Shown here one piece after another: positions 1-8,447 of a stretch of 64,000 nt of DNA (positions are counted from its first letter, which is position 1; each line of letters opens with the position of its first letter). The translations under genes and the position numbers were made by a program. Source of the stretch: an uncultured Pseudophaeobacter sp. (GTDB lineage: Bacteria > Pseudomonadota > Alphaproteobacteria > Rhodobacterales > Rhodobacteraceae); assembly GCA_905479575.1 (NCBI GenBank), contig CAJQNB010000007.1, positions 181,110-245,109 on the forward strand. Direction: 5' to 3'. The notes beneath the pieces were generated by a model. The model was given only the letters and a program-made list of their open reading frames with translations, was not told the origin of the DNA and searched no databases.

Positions 1-707
1 TGCTGGCGCAGGTGGTCTATTACTTCTCCTCCGCTGTCAGCCTTGGGGCACCGGAACGGGAGGTGAGCTTTACCGTGCCCACCGGTAACTTTGGCGATAT
101 CTTTGCAGGCTACATTGCCAAACAGATGGGCCTGCCAATCAAGGATCTGGTGGTGGCCACCAACCAAAACGACATTCTGCACCGCTGTCTCGAAGGTCAG
201 GGCTACCACAAGGGCGATACCGTCCCGTCGATTTCGCCCTCAATGGATATCCAGGTCTCGTCCAACTTTGAACGGGCGCTCTATTTTGCCTATGACAAAG
301 ACGCCAGCGCTGTAGCGCAGCTGATGGAGGAGCTGAAGAACGGCGGTTTTGAGGTCAGCCAAGGGGCCATGCAGGCCCTGTCGGAAACCTATAAATCGGG
401 CCGTGCCTCGGAGGAGGAAACCCTGGCGACCATCAAATCCGAGCTTGCGGCCTCGGGTGAGTTGTTGTGCCCCCATGGCGCGGTTGCGGTAAAGGTCGCA
501 GCAGAGCAACGGGCGGCTGATGTGCCTATGATCACCCTGGCGACAGCGCATCCGGCAAAATTCCCGGCAGCGGTGGAAAAGGCCTCTGGTCAATATCCGG
601 ACTTGCCGGACCGTATGGCGGATCTGTATGAGCGTGAGGAACGGCTGAGCCGGATCGACAATGATCTGGCGGCCATCGAAGACCACATCAGAAAGAATAT
701 CGCATAA
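1..707 (+). CDS. thrC: Threonine synthase, C-terminal part (5' end outside window)
   Basis: This is the 3' part of threonine synthase, the PLP enzyme that converts O-phosphohomoserine to threonine in the cytoplasm. The frame is open from the first bases of the window (LAQVVYYFSS...), so the apparent GTG at 12 is internal. Visible family blocks are VPTGNFGDIFAGYIAKQMGLP and the ATNQNDIL and SPSMDIQVSSNFER segments. The PLP lysine lies in the missing N-terminal part. The stop at 705-707 is followed closely by the M16 peptidase and a GNAT gene on the same strand, which suggests one transcription unit. Confidence 0.95.
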   Translation, partial: LAQVVYYFSSAVSLGAPEREVSFTVPTGNFGDIFAGYIAKQMGLPIKDLVVATNQNDILHRCLEGQGYHKGDTVPSISPSMDIQVSSNFERALYFAYDKDASAVAQLMEELKNGGFEVSQGAMQALSETYKSGRASEEETLATIKSELAASGELLCPHGAVAVKVAAEQRAADVPMITLATAHPAKFPAAVEKASGQYPDLPDRMADLYEREERLSRIDNDLAAIEDHIRKNIA

Positions 708-720
708 TGAGATCTATTCA

Positions 721-1983
721 GTGAGCGTCCAACAGCACCATCTCGCCAATGGCTTTCGCATCGTCACCGAGGCCATGCCGGGTCTGCAATCGGCCTCGAT
801 CGGCATCTGGGTGACCGCCGGTGGCCGCAATGAACGCCTCGAGCAGAACGGCATTGCGCATTTTCTCGAGCATATGGCGTTCAAGGGCACCAAGCGGCGC
901 AGCGCCTTGCAGATCGCCGAGGCGGTGGAGGATGTGGGCGGTTATATCAACGCCTATACCTCGCGCGAGGTGACTGCCTATTACGCGCGGGTGCTCAAGG
1001 ATGATGTGCCGCTGGCGCTGGACGTGCTGGCAGATATTCTGCGCAATCCGGTGTTTGACCCGCGCGAGATCGAGGTGGAGCGTGGCGTCATCCTGCAAGA
1101 GATCGGCCAGGCGCTGGATACGCCGGACGATGTGATTTTTGATTGGCTGCAGGAAGAAAGCTATCACGACCAGCCGCTGGGCCGCACCATTCTGGGCCCG
1201 GCTGAACGGGTCAGCGCCTTCACCCGCGAGGATCTGACACAGTTTGTCTCGGAACATTATGGCCCGGGCCAGATGATCTTGTCAGCAGCCGGCGCGGTGG
1301 ATCACGACGCACTGGTCAAACTGGCGGAGGATCTGTTTGGCGACATGACGGCGCGGCCAGCGCTGGTGATGGAGCCTGCGCAGTTCACCGGCGGTGAGGC
1401 CCGTCACACCAAGGATCTGGAGCAGGCGCATTTTGCCCTGTCCTTTGAAAGCCCAGGCTACCGCGATGACGCCATATATACGGCGCAGATCTATTCGGCC
1501 GTCATGGGCGGTGGTATGTCCAGCCGCCTGTTTCAGGAAGTGCGGGAAAAACGCGGGCTTTGTTATACCATCTTTGCCCAGGCTGGCGCCCATGCCGATA
1601 CCGGCAGCACCACGATCTATGCCGGCACCTCTGCGGATCAGGTCGAGGAACTCGCCCATATCACTGTGGATGAGATGAAGCGCGCCGCAATAGACATGTC
1701 GGATGCCGAGGTGGAGCGGGCCCGGGCGCAGATGAAGGCAGGTATGCTGATGGGGCTGGAGAGCCCCACCAACCGCGCCGAACGTCTGGCACGTCTGGTA
1801 CAGATCTGGGACCGGGTGCCTGCGCTGGAGGAGACGGTGAAACTGATTGATGCCGTCAGCACTGCCGATGTGCGCGCCATGGCCGAACAGCTTGCGGTAC
1901 GCGCCCCGGCGGCGATGGCGCTCTATGGGCCTGTTGAGGGCGCCCCCAGCCTCGCCGCGCTGCAGGAGCGCCGTGTTGCCTGA
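721..1983 (+). CDS. M16 family zinc metallopeptidase (processing-peptidase-like)
   Basis: The product is a 420-residue M16 peptidase of the PqqL/mitochondrial-processing-peptidase type. The inverted zinc motif HFLEH is at residues 47-51 and the third ligand Glu is expected at E127 in VERGVILQEIG. The later GGGMSSRLFQEVREKRGLCY block (about residue 265) is the usual substrate-binding region. I start at GTG 721 because the conserved protein begins with (M)SVQQHHLANGFRIVTE. The upstream ATG at 661 would overlap thrC. The gene sits 13 bases after thrC and overlaps the next start by one base (TGATG), so the three are probably co-transcribed. The natural substrate cannot be told. Confidence 0.93.
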   Translation: MSVQQHHLANGFRIVTEAMPGLQSASIGIWVTAGGRNERLEQNGIAHFLEHMAFKGTKRRSALQIAEAVEDVGGYINAYTSREVTAYYARVLKDDVPLALDVLADILRNPVFDPREIEVERGVILQEIGQALDTPDDVIFDWLQEESYHDQPLGRTILGPAERVSAFTREDLTQFVSEHYGPGQMILSAAGAVDHDALVKLAEDLFGDMTARPALVMEPAQFTGGEARHTKDLEQAHFALSFESPGYRDDAIYTAQIYSAVMGGGMSSRLFQEVREKRGLCYTIFAQAGAHADTGSTTIYAGTSADQVEELAHITVDEMKRAAIDMSDAEVERARAQMKAGMLMGLESPTNRAERLARLVQIWDRVPALEETVKLIDAVSTADVRAMAEQLAVRAPAAMALYGPVEGAPSLAALQERRVA

Positions 1984-2567
1984 TGCTGCTGAGCCGTCGC
2001 AAACTTCGACTTGAGACCGAGCGGCTGACGCTGCGCCCACCGGTACATTCCGATTTCCAGGCCTGGGCGGCGCTGCGCTTGCAAAGCCGCGACTACCTGA
2101 CCCCCTGGGAGCCCGCCTGGGCGCCCGATCATCTGGGCCGCAAGAGCTTTACCAACCGGGTGTACTGGGCGCAGCGCTCGGTTTCTGGGGGGACGGCGCT
2201 ACCGCTGTTTCTGATCCGGCGCGAGGATCAGGTGATCGTTGGTGCCATTACCCTGGACAATATCCGCCGCGGCCCGGCCATGGCCGGCACGCTGGGGTAC
2301 TGGACCGGTCAGCCCTTTGGGCGTCAGGGCTATATGCGCGAGGCCATTGGCACCGTGGTGCACTACGCCTACGGCAAGCTGGATCTCAGCCGGATTGAGG
2401 CGGCCTGCCTGCCGGAAAATGCCGCCTCACGCGGGTTGTTGGAAAAATCCGGGTTCAAATACGAAGGTGTTGCCCAGTCCTATCTGCAAATTGCCGGACG
2501 CTGGCGCACCCATGTTCTATATGCCGCTCTGCGCCATGACCGTCGGGGCCGCACACAGGCGGGGTAG
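1983..2567 (+). CDS. GNAT acetyltransferase, RimJ/RimL type
   Basis: A 194-residue GNAT protein of the ribosomal-protein N-acetyltransferase (RimJ) class. The N-terminal strand LETERLTLRPP is typical, and the acetyl-CoA segment is WTGQPFGRQGYMREAIGTVV, followed by RIEAACLPENAASRGLLEKSGF, which is diagnostic for RimJ-like enzymes. ATG 1983 overlaps the stop of the M16 peptidase, so translation is likely coupled. Its target may be a protein N-terminus or a small molecule. Confidence 0.9.
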   Translation: MLLSRRKLRLETERLTLRPPVHSDFQAWAALRLQSRDYLTPWEPAWAPDHLGRKSFTNRVYWAQRSVSGGTALPLFLIRREDQVIVGAITLDNIRRGPAMAGTLGYWTGQPFGRQGYMREAIGTVVHYAYGKLDLSRIEAACLPENAASRGLLEKSGFKYEGVAQSYLQIAGRWRTHVLYAALRHDRRGRTQAG

Positions 2568-2626
2568 CTGCTCTTACCGATGGGGGAAGATATTGGCTGG
2601 GTATCTTATCAGACCTGATTGCGGAT

Positions 2627-2653
2627 AAAAGGGGGGGGGGCTCCCGCCCTTTT
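2627..2653 (+). terminator. Possible terminator after the GNAT gene
   Basis: AAAAGGG (2627-2633) can pair with CCCTTTT (2647-2653), and the intervening G-run and CTCCC can extend the stem. It lies about 60 bases after the GNAT stop and ends in a short T tract. Confidence 0.5.
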
Positions 2654-2696
2654 GCGATAGCCCCCTGCCTGACGGCCCGGGTCTGTCACATAAGCG

Positions 2697-2728
2697 TTGG
2701 GCCCGGCGCCGCGCAAGCGCGCGGCGCG
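2697..2728. repeat. GC-rich hairpin repeat, copy 1
   Basis: TTGGGCCCGGCGCCGCGC (2697-2714) recurs exactly at 4398-4415. In both places it is followed by a 4-base loop (here AAGC) and the complementary arm GCGCGGCGCG. The rest of 2568-2885 shows no gene. A smaller inverted repeat (TGCCAG...CTGGCA) lies near 2741-2756. Confidence 0.75.
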
Positions 2729-2885
2729 GGTGCTCCCAGTGCCAGCAGACTGGCAGCCTGAGTGGTAATCAGTCTGGCACCCCGTGGCGCATTTTGGCGT
2801 TTTTCAAACCGATGATCTGCTTCTTAACCGGGATAGGTCGGCGAGAAAAGCTTGCCACGGGGGCTGGGATTGGAGATGCAGGGGC

Positions 2886-4316
2886 ATGAGCTATTCACCT
2901 GCAGATGCCGCCTTCGCCGCCAGCCTGACCGCTTCCTTGCCCGAGGGGGTGTTAGGCCCCTGCGCGCCGAGATACCTGGAGGAGCCGCGCGGGCGCTACC
3001 AGGGACAGGCGGGGCTATTGGCCAAACCAAACAGCACCGCAGAGGTGGCAAGGCTGTTGCGCGCTGCCAACGCCGCCCGTGTGCCGGTGGTGCCCTACGG
3101 GGGCGGCACCGGGTTGGTTGGCGGCCAGGTGAAGCCGGAGGGGGCAGCGCCCCTAGTGATCTCACTGGAACGCATGTCCCGGATCCGTGCTGTATATCCA
3201 CAGGAAAACGTTATCCTGGCAGAAGCCGGCGCTATTTTGGCTGATGTACAGCAGGCTGCTCTAGAGCAGGAGCGGCTGTTTCCATTGTCCTTGGCGGCGG
3301 AGGGCACCGCCCGCATTGGTGGCAACCTGGCCACCAATGCGGGCGGGGTGAACGTGCTGCGCTATGGCAATGCCCGTGACCTGTGCCTGGGGCTGGAGGC
3401 TGTTTTGCCAAGTGGCGAGATTTGGAACGGGCTGACCCGACTGCGCAAGGACAATACCGGCTATGACCTGCGCAACCTTTTGATCGGTTCCGAGGGCACT
3501 CTGGGGGTGATCACGGCTGCGGCGCTCAAGCTGTCGCCGATCCCCGCCCATCAGGGTGTGGCTCTGTTTGTGGTGCCGTCGCCAGAGGCGGCAATCGCGC
3601 TGCTGGCATTGGCGCGGGACCAACTGGGTGAGGCGGTGAGCGCCTTTGAGCTGATGCACCGGCAAGGGCTGGCGTTTCTTGCTCAGCACCTGCCGCAGCT
3701 GCGCCAACCCTTTGCCCAAGCGCCGCAATGGTCGGTTCTGATTGATCTGGGGCTGGCCCGTGGACAGGATCCGGTTGCTGCCTTGTCCGATCTGTTTGAA
3801 GCTGCGGTTGAGGCTGGATTGGCTGAGGATGGGGTGATTGCGCAGTCAAAAGCGCAGGCTCAGGCACTCTGGGCGGTCCGCGAGCAAATTCCGGAGGCGA
3901 ACCGTCTGGTTGGGTCGATTTCAAGTCACGACATTTCGGTGCCGATCTCGGTTATTCCCGAGTTTATCCGACGCGGGGCCGAAGCAATTGCTGCTTTGGG
4001 GCAGGGGGAAATGCGCATCAACTGTTTTGGTCATTTGGGTGATGGCAACCTGCACTACAATGTCTTTCCCGCAGAGGGGCGGTCGCGCAGCGACTATGAC
4101 GACCTGCGCGGTGCGGTGAAAACCGTGGTGCATGAGCTGGTGCAGGATATGGGTGGGTCTTTTAGCGCAGAACATGGCGTGGGCCGGATGAAGGTTGCCG
4201 ACCTGCAGTCCTATGGTGATCCGGTGAAGCTGGCAATGATGCAGGCTATCAAACAGGCACTGGACCCTCGGGGGATCATGAACCCTGGCGCAGTCCTCCC
4301 GTCACTGGAGCCTTGA
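2886..4316 (+). CDS. FAD-linked oxidase, GlcD / D-2-hydroxyacid dehydrogenase family
   Basis: A 476-residue flavoprotein of the GlcD/D-lactate dehydrogenase family, expected to oxidise a D-2-hydroxy acid (glycolate, D-lactate or similar). The PCMH-type FAD domain contains PYGGGTGLVGGQ and ATNAGGVNVLRYGNARD. The C-terminal FAD-oxidase domain contains GHLGDGNLHYNVFP and ends with the typical DPRGIMNPGAVLP. ATG 2886 was chosen because GGAG lies about 10 bases upstream and the protein then begins just before the conserved region. It stands alone between two copies of the same GC-rich hairpin. No iron-sulphur partner (GlcF) is adjacent, so the electron acceptor is unknown. Confidence 0.9.
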   Translation: MSYSPADAAFAASLTASLPEGVLGPCAPRYLEEPRGRYQGQAGLLAKPNSTAEVARLLRAANAARVPVVPYGGGTGLVGGQVKPEGAAPLVISLERMSRIRAVYPQENVILAEAGAILADVQQAALEQERLFPLSLAAEGTARIGGNLATNAGGVNVLRYGNARDLCLGLEAVLPSGEIWNGLTRLRKDNTGYDLRNLLIGSEGTLGVITAAALKLSPIPAHQGVALFVVPSPEAAIALLALARDQLGEAVSAFELMHRQGLAFLAQHLPQLRQPFAQAPQWSVLIDLGLARGQDPVAALSDLFEAAVEAGLAEDGVIAQSKAQAQALWAVREQIPEANRLVGSISSHDISVPISVIPEFIRRGAEAIAALGQGEMRINCFGHLGDGNLHYNVFPAEGRSRSDYDDLRGAVKTVVHELVQDMGGSFSAEHGVGRMKVADLQSYGDPVKLAMMQAIKQALDPRGIMNPGAVLPSLEP

Positions 4317-4397
4317 AACCAGAGAACCAGCAGCTTGAAACAAGAAAAGGGGGGCCTCCCGCGCAGCCTGCTCCCTCCTATTCGGAGGAAGGGTTGC

Positions 4398-4431
4398 TTG
4401 GGCCCGGCGCCGCGCTGACGCGCGGCGCGCC
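4398..4431. repeat. GC-rich hairpin repeat, copy 2
   Basis: Identical 18-base left part to the copy at 2697. Here the loop is TGAC. It lies 80 bases after the oxidase stop, so the two copies bracket this one gene. Confidence 0.75.
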
Positions 4432-4457
4432 TTTTTGGCTCTTTGAGCCAAAAAGGC
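4429..4457. terminator. Strong bidirectional hairpin between convergent genes
   Basis: A perfect 13-bp inverted repeat, GCCTTTTTGGCTC (4429-4441) and GAGCCAAAAAGGC (4445-4457), with a 3-base loop. The A/T runs within the stem would suit termination from both sides, between the plus-strand oxidase and minus-strand apt. The remaining 4317-4584 shows no gene. Confidence 0.75.
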
Positions 4458-4584
4458 CATGCCCAACGGGAAGGTTTCCCCTTTAGGGGAGACCTGACGG
4501 GCGGGAGCCCCCCGGCTGCTGTAAACTGGCGTGCCGGTGGGCGGTACTGTGCCTGGCTCTACAGCCTATTCGCAGATGTTTTGT

Positions 4585-5124
4585 CTATTCGCCGTCAAAT
4601 TCACACAGAACATGTACATCCAGGCCAAGGTCTTCCAGAACCTTGCGACCGCCCAGATCCGGCAGGTCCACGATAAAGGCGCAGGAGATGATCTCTCCGC
4701 CCAGTCGTTCGATCAGTTTGATGCCGGCAGAGGCCGTGCCGCCGGTGGCCAGGAGGTCATCCACCACCAGAACCTTTTCACCGGGCTGGATCGCGTCTTC
4801 ATGGATCTCCACAATGGCTTCGCCGTATTCCAGCTTGTAATCTTGGCTCAGGGTGCGGCCCGGCAATTTGCCCTTTTTGCGGATGGGAACAAACCCAACA
4901 CTGAGCTGATGGGCAATGGCGCCACCCATGATAAAACCACGGGCCTCCAGCCCCACCACTTTGTCGATCCGCTCTCCAGCATAGGGGTGCAGCATCTGAT
5001 CAATGGCCATGCGAAATCCGCGCGGGTCGGCAAAAAGCGTGGTGACATCGCGAAACATGATCCCCTCGTGAGGGAAATCAACGATGGTACGGATGTAGTC
5101 TTTCACGGCGGTTTTTTTGGGCAT
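4585..5124 (-). CDS. apt: Adenine phosphoribosyltransferase
   Basis: A 179-residue Apt that makes AMP from adenine and PRPP in the cytoplasm. The PRPP-binding motif [13 protein letters not shown] is intact, and [18 protein letters not shown] and [11 protein letters not shown] are characteristic Apt blocks. I start at ATG 5124 ([10 protein letters not shown]). The frame stays open upstream, but those codons have no Apt homology. It is on the same strand as mtnP, whose product releases adenine from methylthioadenosine, so Apt likely completes that salvage route. Confidence 0.96.
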   Translation of the reverse strand: MPKKTAVKDYIRTIVDFPHEGIMFRDVTTLFADPRGFRMAIDQMLHPYAGERIDKVVGLEARGFIMGGAIAHQLSVGFVPIRKKGKLPGRTLSQDYKLEYGEAIVEIHEDAIQPGEKVLVVDDLLATGGTASAGIKLIERLGGEIISCAFIVDLPDLGGRKVLEDLGLDVHVLCEFDGE

Positions 5125-5304
5125 GGGCAGGCTTTCTCTTGCTTGGGCAGGTCTTGGCAGGTCGGCGACGATACGGCTTTGTCCCTGTTGCATCCCAGTC
5201 AACAGGGACGGGCAACAGGAACGGTCACCGGGGTTTGGCCAGCAGGGTTTGGCGCAAGCTGTCCCCGCGTGCAAGGGGCAAGCAGGCTGCCCCCCGCGGG
5301 AACG

Positions 5305-5937
5305 TCAGGTCGGGCGGCGCAGCAGCGCGGTGGCCAGTCCCATAGCGATGAGCGCCCCGCCACCGACCCGGGTCAGGTGTGCAATTGCCGTGGGGCGCGC
5401 AATCCAGCGCCGCAACCGATCCGCCAGCAGCGCATAGGCCATGGCATTGACAGCGGCCAGGGCCACGAAGGTGGCAATCAGGGCCACAAACTGCGGTGCC
5501 AGCGCCTCGCTTGGGCGGATGAACTGCGGCACAAAGGCGATGAAAAAGGCAATGGATTTTGGATTCAGCGCGGTGACCACAGCCATGTGGCCAAAAACCC
5601 CGCGCGCGGTGACCGCATCCGGGCTGGCCAGGTGCTCCAACCCGCTGCTGCCAGAGGCGCTTCGCCACAGCTTGACCCCCAGCCACAAAAGATAGGCCGC
5701 CCCGACCCATTTCAGCGCGGTGAACAGGGTTGCAGAGGCCATGACCAAGGCGCCAAGCCCGGCCAGGGATGCGGTCATGGCGATCAGATCACCAAAGGCC
5801 ACGCCCAAAGCAGAGGCCATGGCCACCGGGCGCCCCTTGGACAGGGCATAGCTCAGCACCAGCAGCACGGTGGGGCCAGGGATCAACAGCAGGGCTGCAG
5901 AGGCGGCGGCAAAGGCCAGCCAAAGTGTGACGTCCAT
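5305..5937 (-). CDS. LysE/RhtB family amino-acid exporter
   Basis: A 210-residue inner-membrane protein of the LysE/RhtB superfamily with about six membrane segments. The N-terminal signature IPGPTVLLVLSYALSKG and the conserved ALNPKSIAFFIAFVPQF are both present. Members export amino acids or their analogues. The substrate is not predictable here. It lies between the DUF418 gene and apt on the minus strand, with 57 bases to the former. Confidence 0.92.
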   Translation of the reverse strand: MDVTLWLAFAAASAALLLIPGPTVLLVLSYALSKGRPVAMASALGVAFGDLIAMTASLAGLGALVMASATLFTALKWVGAAYLLWLGVKLWRSASGSSGLEHLASPDAVTARGVFGHMAVVTALNPKSIAFFIAFVPQFIRPSEALAPQFVALIATFVALAAVNAMAYALLADRLRRWIARPTAIAHLTRVGGGALIAMGLATALLRRPT

Positions 5938-5994
5938 TGTATCCCTCTCTTCTCTGCACGCTCAGCACAGCAAAGACAGCGGCTTTGAGGCAGG

Positions 5995-7005
5995 TCAACG
6001 GAAAATTTCAGAGACCCGCCGCATCAGGGCTTCGAGGGGGCCACGGGGAGTGAGGAGCGTCCAAACCCAGGTCAGCATCATCGACAGAGCGCAAAAGCCG
6101 AGGCTAAAGCCAAAGATGGCCTCTGGCGACAGCGACCCATCCAGCTGTCCCATGGCTTCAAGCGTGCCCATGCCAAGCAGAATATGGGCGACATAGAGGC
6201 TGAGCGCCATACGCCCCGGCGCTGCCAGCCATTCGGCCAGGCCGAACCGATCCAGCAGACCTTCCAGGCGCAACAGGGCTCCGATCATCACACAGGCACT
6301 GCCGCTGGCGGCAATCAGGTAACAGGGGCCCGGCGGCAGCGAGGCGGTGCCCAGGAGCTCAGCCAGTTGTGGATCCTTGATAATCATGCCTGGGAGTGCG
6401 GCAAGCAGGCTGGCGGCCAGCCCCCACAGGATCAACCGGTTTTGCGTTGCCTTTTGTGCCAGATCCTGGCGCCCGATCCACATGCCCAAAAACACAAAGC
6501 TGACCCAGGGAAACACCGGATGCCAGCCGTTAAAAAACGAGTGCCGCAGAAAGCCCTCCAGGGTCCAGAAATCCGAATAGGCGAGGGTCTGCCAATTCCA
6601 GTGGGCCTCATAGTCGAGCAAAATCAGGCCGGCAAAACCAAGCGCCATTGCGGCAAAAGCAGCCAGCAAAAGCCGCTGTGGTGCAGCGTTTAGAAAGGGC
6701 AGGGCAACCAGGAAATACAGGGCGTAAAAATGTAGGATATCCGCCTCAAAGATGGTGAGATTTGCCAAGCCCAAGACAAAAAGCACCCCGGCCCGGGCTG
6801 CAACAACCCGTTTGGGGGGCTGGCTGAGGGTCAGACCGATCCCGGCCAGAATGACAAAGAGGGCGGCGGCACGCCCCTCCAGTGCATTGGTCAGGAGTGA
6901 GGCAAAATCGCTACCTAGGCTCACCTGGGCTGCAATTCTAAAATTCACCAGCACCATGCCGCAAAAGGCAATAAATCGGGCGATATCCAATCCGTGAAGA
7001 CGCAT
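5995..7005 (-). CDS. DUF418-like integral membrane protein
   Basis: A 336-residue polytopic membrane protein with about nine or ten hydrophobic segments. The start GLDIARFIAFCGMVLVNFRI and the end RGPLEALMRRVSEI match the DUF418 pattern. This family is related to membrane acyltransferases of the heparan-glucosaminide type, but no biochemical role is certain. ATG 7005 is the first Met of the conserved N-terminus. It is downstream of mtnP and separated from it by a hairpin terminator, so it probably has its own promoter within 7006-7075. Confidence 0.75.
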   Translation of the reverse strand: MRLHGLDIARFIAFCGMVLVNFRIAAQVSLGSDFASLLTNALEGRAAALFVILAGIGLTLSQPPKRVVAARAGVLFVLGLANLTIFEADILHFYALYFLVALPFLNAAPQRLLLAAFAAMALGFAGLILLDYEAHWNWQTLAYSDFWTLEGFLRHSFFNGWHPVFPWVSFVFLGMWIGRQDLAQKATQNRLILWGLAASLLAALPGMIIKDPQLAELLGTASLPPGPCYLIAASGSACVMIGALLRLEGLLDRFGLAEWLAAPGRMALSLYVAHILLGMGTLEAMGQLDGSLSPEAIFGFSLGFCALSMMLTWVWTLLTPRGPLEALMRRVSEIFR

Positions 7006-7075
7006 GTTGTTATTATCTCGTCAAAAAACTTGGGGTCGCGTGCTGTCTATCAAGGGATGAAACCGTGGGAAATAA

Positions 7076-7103
7076 AGGGGGCGGTCGAAAAAAACCGCCC
7101 CCT
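7076..7103 (-). terminator. Rho-independent terminator of mtnP
   Basis: AGGGGGCGGT (7076-7085) pairs with ACCGCCCCCT (7094-7103) over 10 bp. Read on the minus strand the stem is followed by TTATTT, 34 bases after the mtnP stop. Confidence 0.8.
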
Positions 7104-7136
7104 CTGTGGTGTTGCCGGGGGTCTGTTGGCGGCAGA

Positions 7137-8015
7137 TTAGCCCAAGACACGCCCAGCCACCGCGTCCAGTTTGGCCAGCAGGGCGGGGTCGCGTTTGTCA
7201 GGTGCCGTCATCACGGCAAACTCCAGGGCACGATCGCAGCCATGGGGGCAAAGGTCGCGCTGTTTGCCCAGCAGAGCGGGCAGGCGGCGCACCAGGTCGC
7301 GGCCATTGTTGGAGTTGCCCTGAAGGGTGGCCAGAATGTCGCTGATATCCACCGCGCCATGCTCAGGATGCCAGCTGTCATAATCGGTGACCATGGCGAT
7401 GGAGGCATAGCAGAGCTCTGCTTCGCGGGCCAGTTTGGCCTCTGGCATATTGGTCATGCCGATAACATCGCAGCCCCAGCTTTCGCGGTACATCTTGCTT
7501 TCGGCCATGGAGGAAAACTGCGGCCCCTCCATACAGAGATAGGTGCCGCCGCGATGCACGGTGACCCCGGCCAATTTGGCGGCTTCTTCGGCCGCATCAG
7601 AGAGCCGCGCACAGGTGGGGTGGGCGGTGCTGACATGGGCGACGCAGCCGGTGCCAAAAAAGCTTTTGTCACGGGCGAAAGTGCGGTCGATGAACTGGTC
7701 AACGATGACAAAATCCCCCGGTGCCATTTCTTCGCGGAACGATCCGCAGGCAGAGACGGAAAACACATCTGTCGCGCCCAACCGTTTGAGCGCATCAATG
7801 TTGGCGCGGTAGGGAACTTCGGTCGGTGAATGCACATGGCCACGGCCATGGCGCGGCAGAAAGGCCATTTTGACCCCATCCAGATGCCCGGTGAGGATCT
7901 GATCCGAGGGCGTACCCCAGGGGGTGTCGACAGAGACCCATTCAGCGGCTTCCAGCCCGTCGATTTCGTAAATGCCCGAGCCGCCTATGACGGCGATCAT
8001 GGTGTCCTGTGTCAC
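7137..8015 (-). CDS. mtnP: S-methyl-5'-thioadenosine phosphorylase
   Basis: A 292-residue MtnP of the PNP/MTAP family. It cleaves methylthioadenosine with phosphate to adenine and 5-methylthioribose-1-phosphate. The N-terminal phosphate loop IGGSGIYEI, HGRGHVHSPTEVPYRANI and MEGPQFSSMAESKMYR are family blocks, and GMTNMPEAKLAREAELCYA is the nucleoside-binding region. GTG 8015 is preceded by AGGAG at 8-base spacing. ATG 8000 is the alternative start and would remove only five residues. With apt on the same strand it forms an adenine salvage group. Confidence 0.93.
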   Translation of the reverse strand: MTQDTMIAVIGGSGIYEIDGLEAAEWVSVDTPWGTPSDQILTGHLDGVKMAFLPRHGRGHVHSPTEVPYRANIDALKRLGATDVFSVSACGSFREEMAPGDFVIVDQFIDRTFARDKSFFGTGCVAHVSTAHPTCARLSDAAEEAAKLAGVTVHRGGTYLCMEGPQFSSMAESKMYRESWGCDVIGMTNMPEAKLAREAELCYASIAMVTDYDSWHPEHGAVDISDILATLQGNSNNGRDLVRRLPALLGKQRDLCPHGCDRALEFAVMTAPDKRDPALLAKLDAVAGRVLG

Positions 8016-8116
8016 GTGCTACACTCCTGTTTTTCCACTTTACTGGCGCTATACTGGGTTGTGCCTGCCCAGATGTGGTTTGACAACTGCCGGGACCGTG
8101 GCTGCAGTGTTTTTGC

Positions 8117-8148
8117 GCCTCCGGCGGAGGTATTTTTGGCAAGATGAA
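8117..8148. repeat. Dispersed hairpin repeat (first copy)
   Basis: GCCTCCGGCGGAGG followed by TATTTTTGGCAAGATGAA. A near copy lies inverted at 32099-32131 (GCCTTCGGCGAAGG, TATTTAAGGCAAGATGAA). The GC stem followed by T-rich sequence looks like a terminator. The rest of the 8016-8447 gap holds imperfect GGTGTC/GGGGCTG repeats but no credible gene, and presumably contains the mtnP and sulP promoters. Confidence 0.7.
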
Positions 8149-8447
8149 AGGTTGGGTGCCGCGCGCAGGGGGGCGGTGTTTTGGTTGGCGGGGTCAAAGG
8201 CCGCGTGCCCTACCCAGGGTTCACCAACGCTGGTCATGGTGTCGGGGCTGGTGCCTGGTAGGGTGTCTGTTATGGTGTCTGGGGCTGCGGTTGGCAGCGC
8301 AGCTGGCGATTGCTGCCTGGAAGTGACGGTTTGCGGACCTGCCTTTGGTTGCGGCGCGGCAGGAAGGGCTCTGCCCTTGTGCAATCGGCGAATTTCCGCT
8401 AGGGGCGGGCAGCGAACACCAAGCTCCTCCAATCACAGGTATCCCCC

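Noticed and set aside
4531..5988. Long plus-strand frame (485 codons) antisense to apt and the LysE gene
   Set aside because: It is the mirror of two well-supported genes and its product has no recognisable domain.
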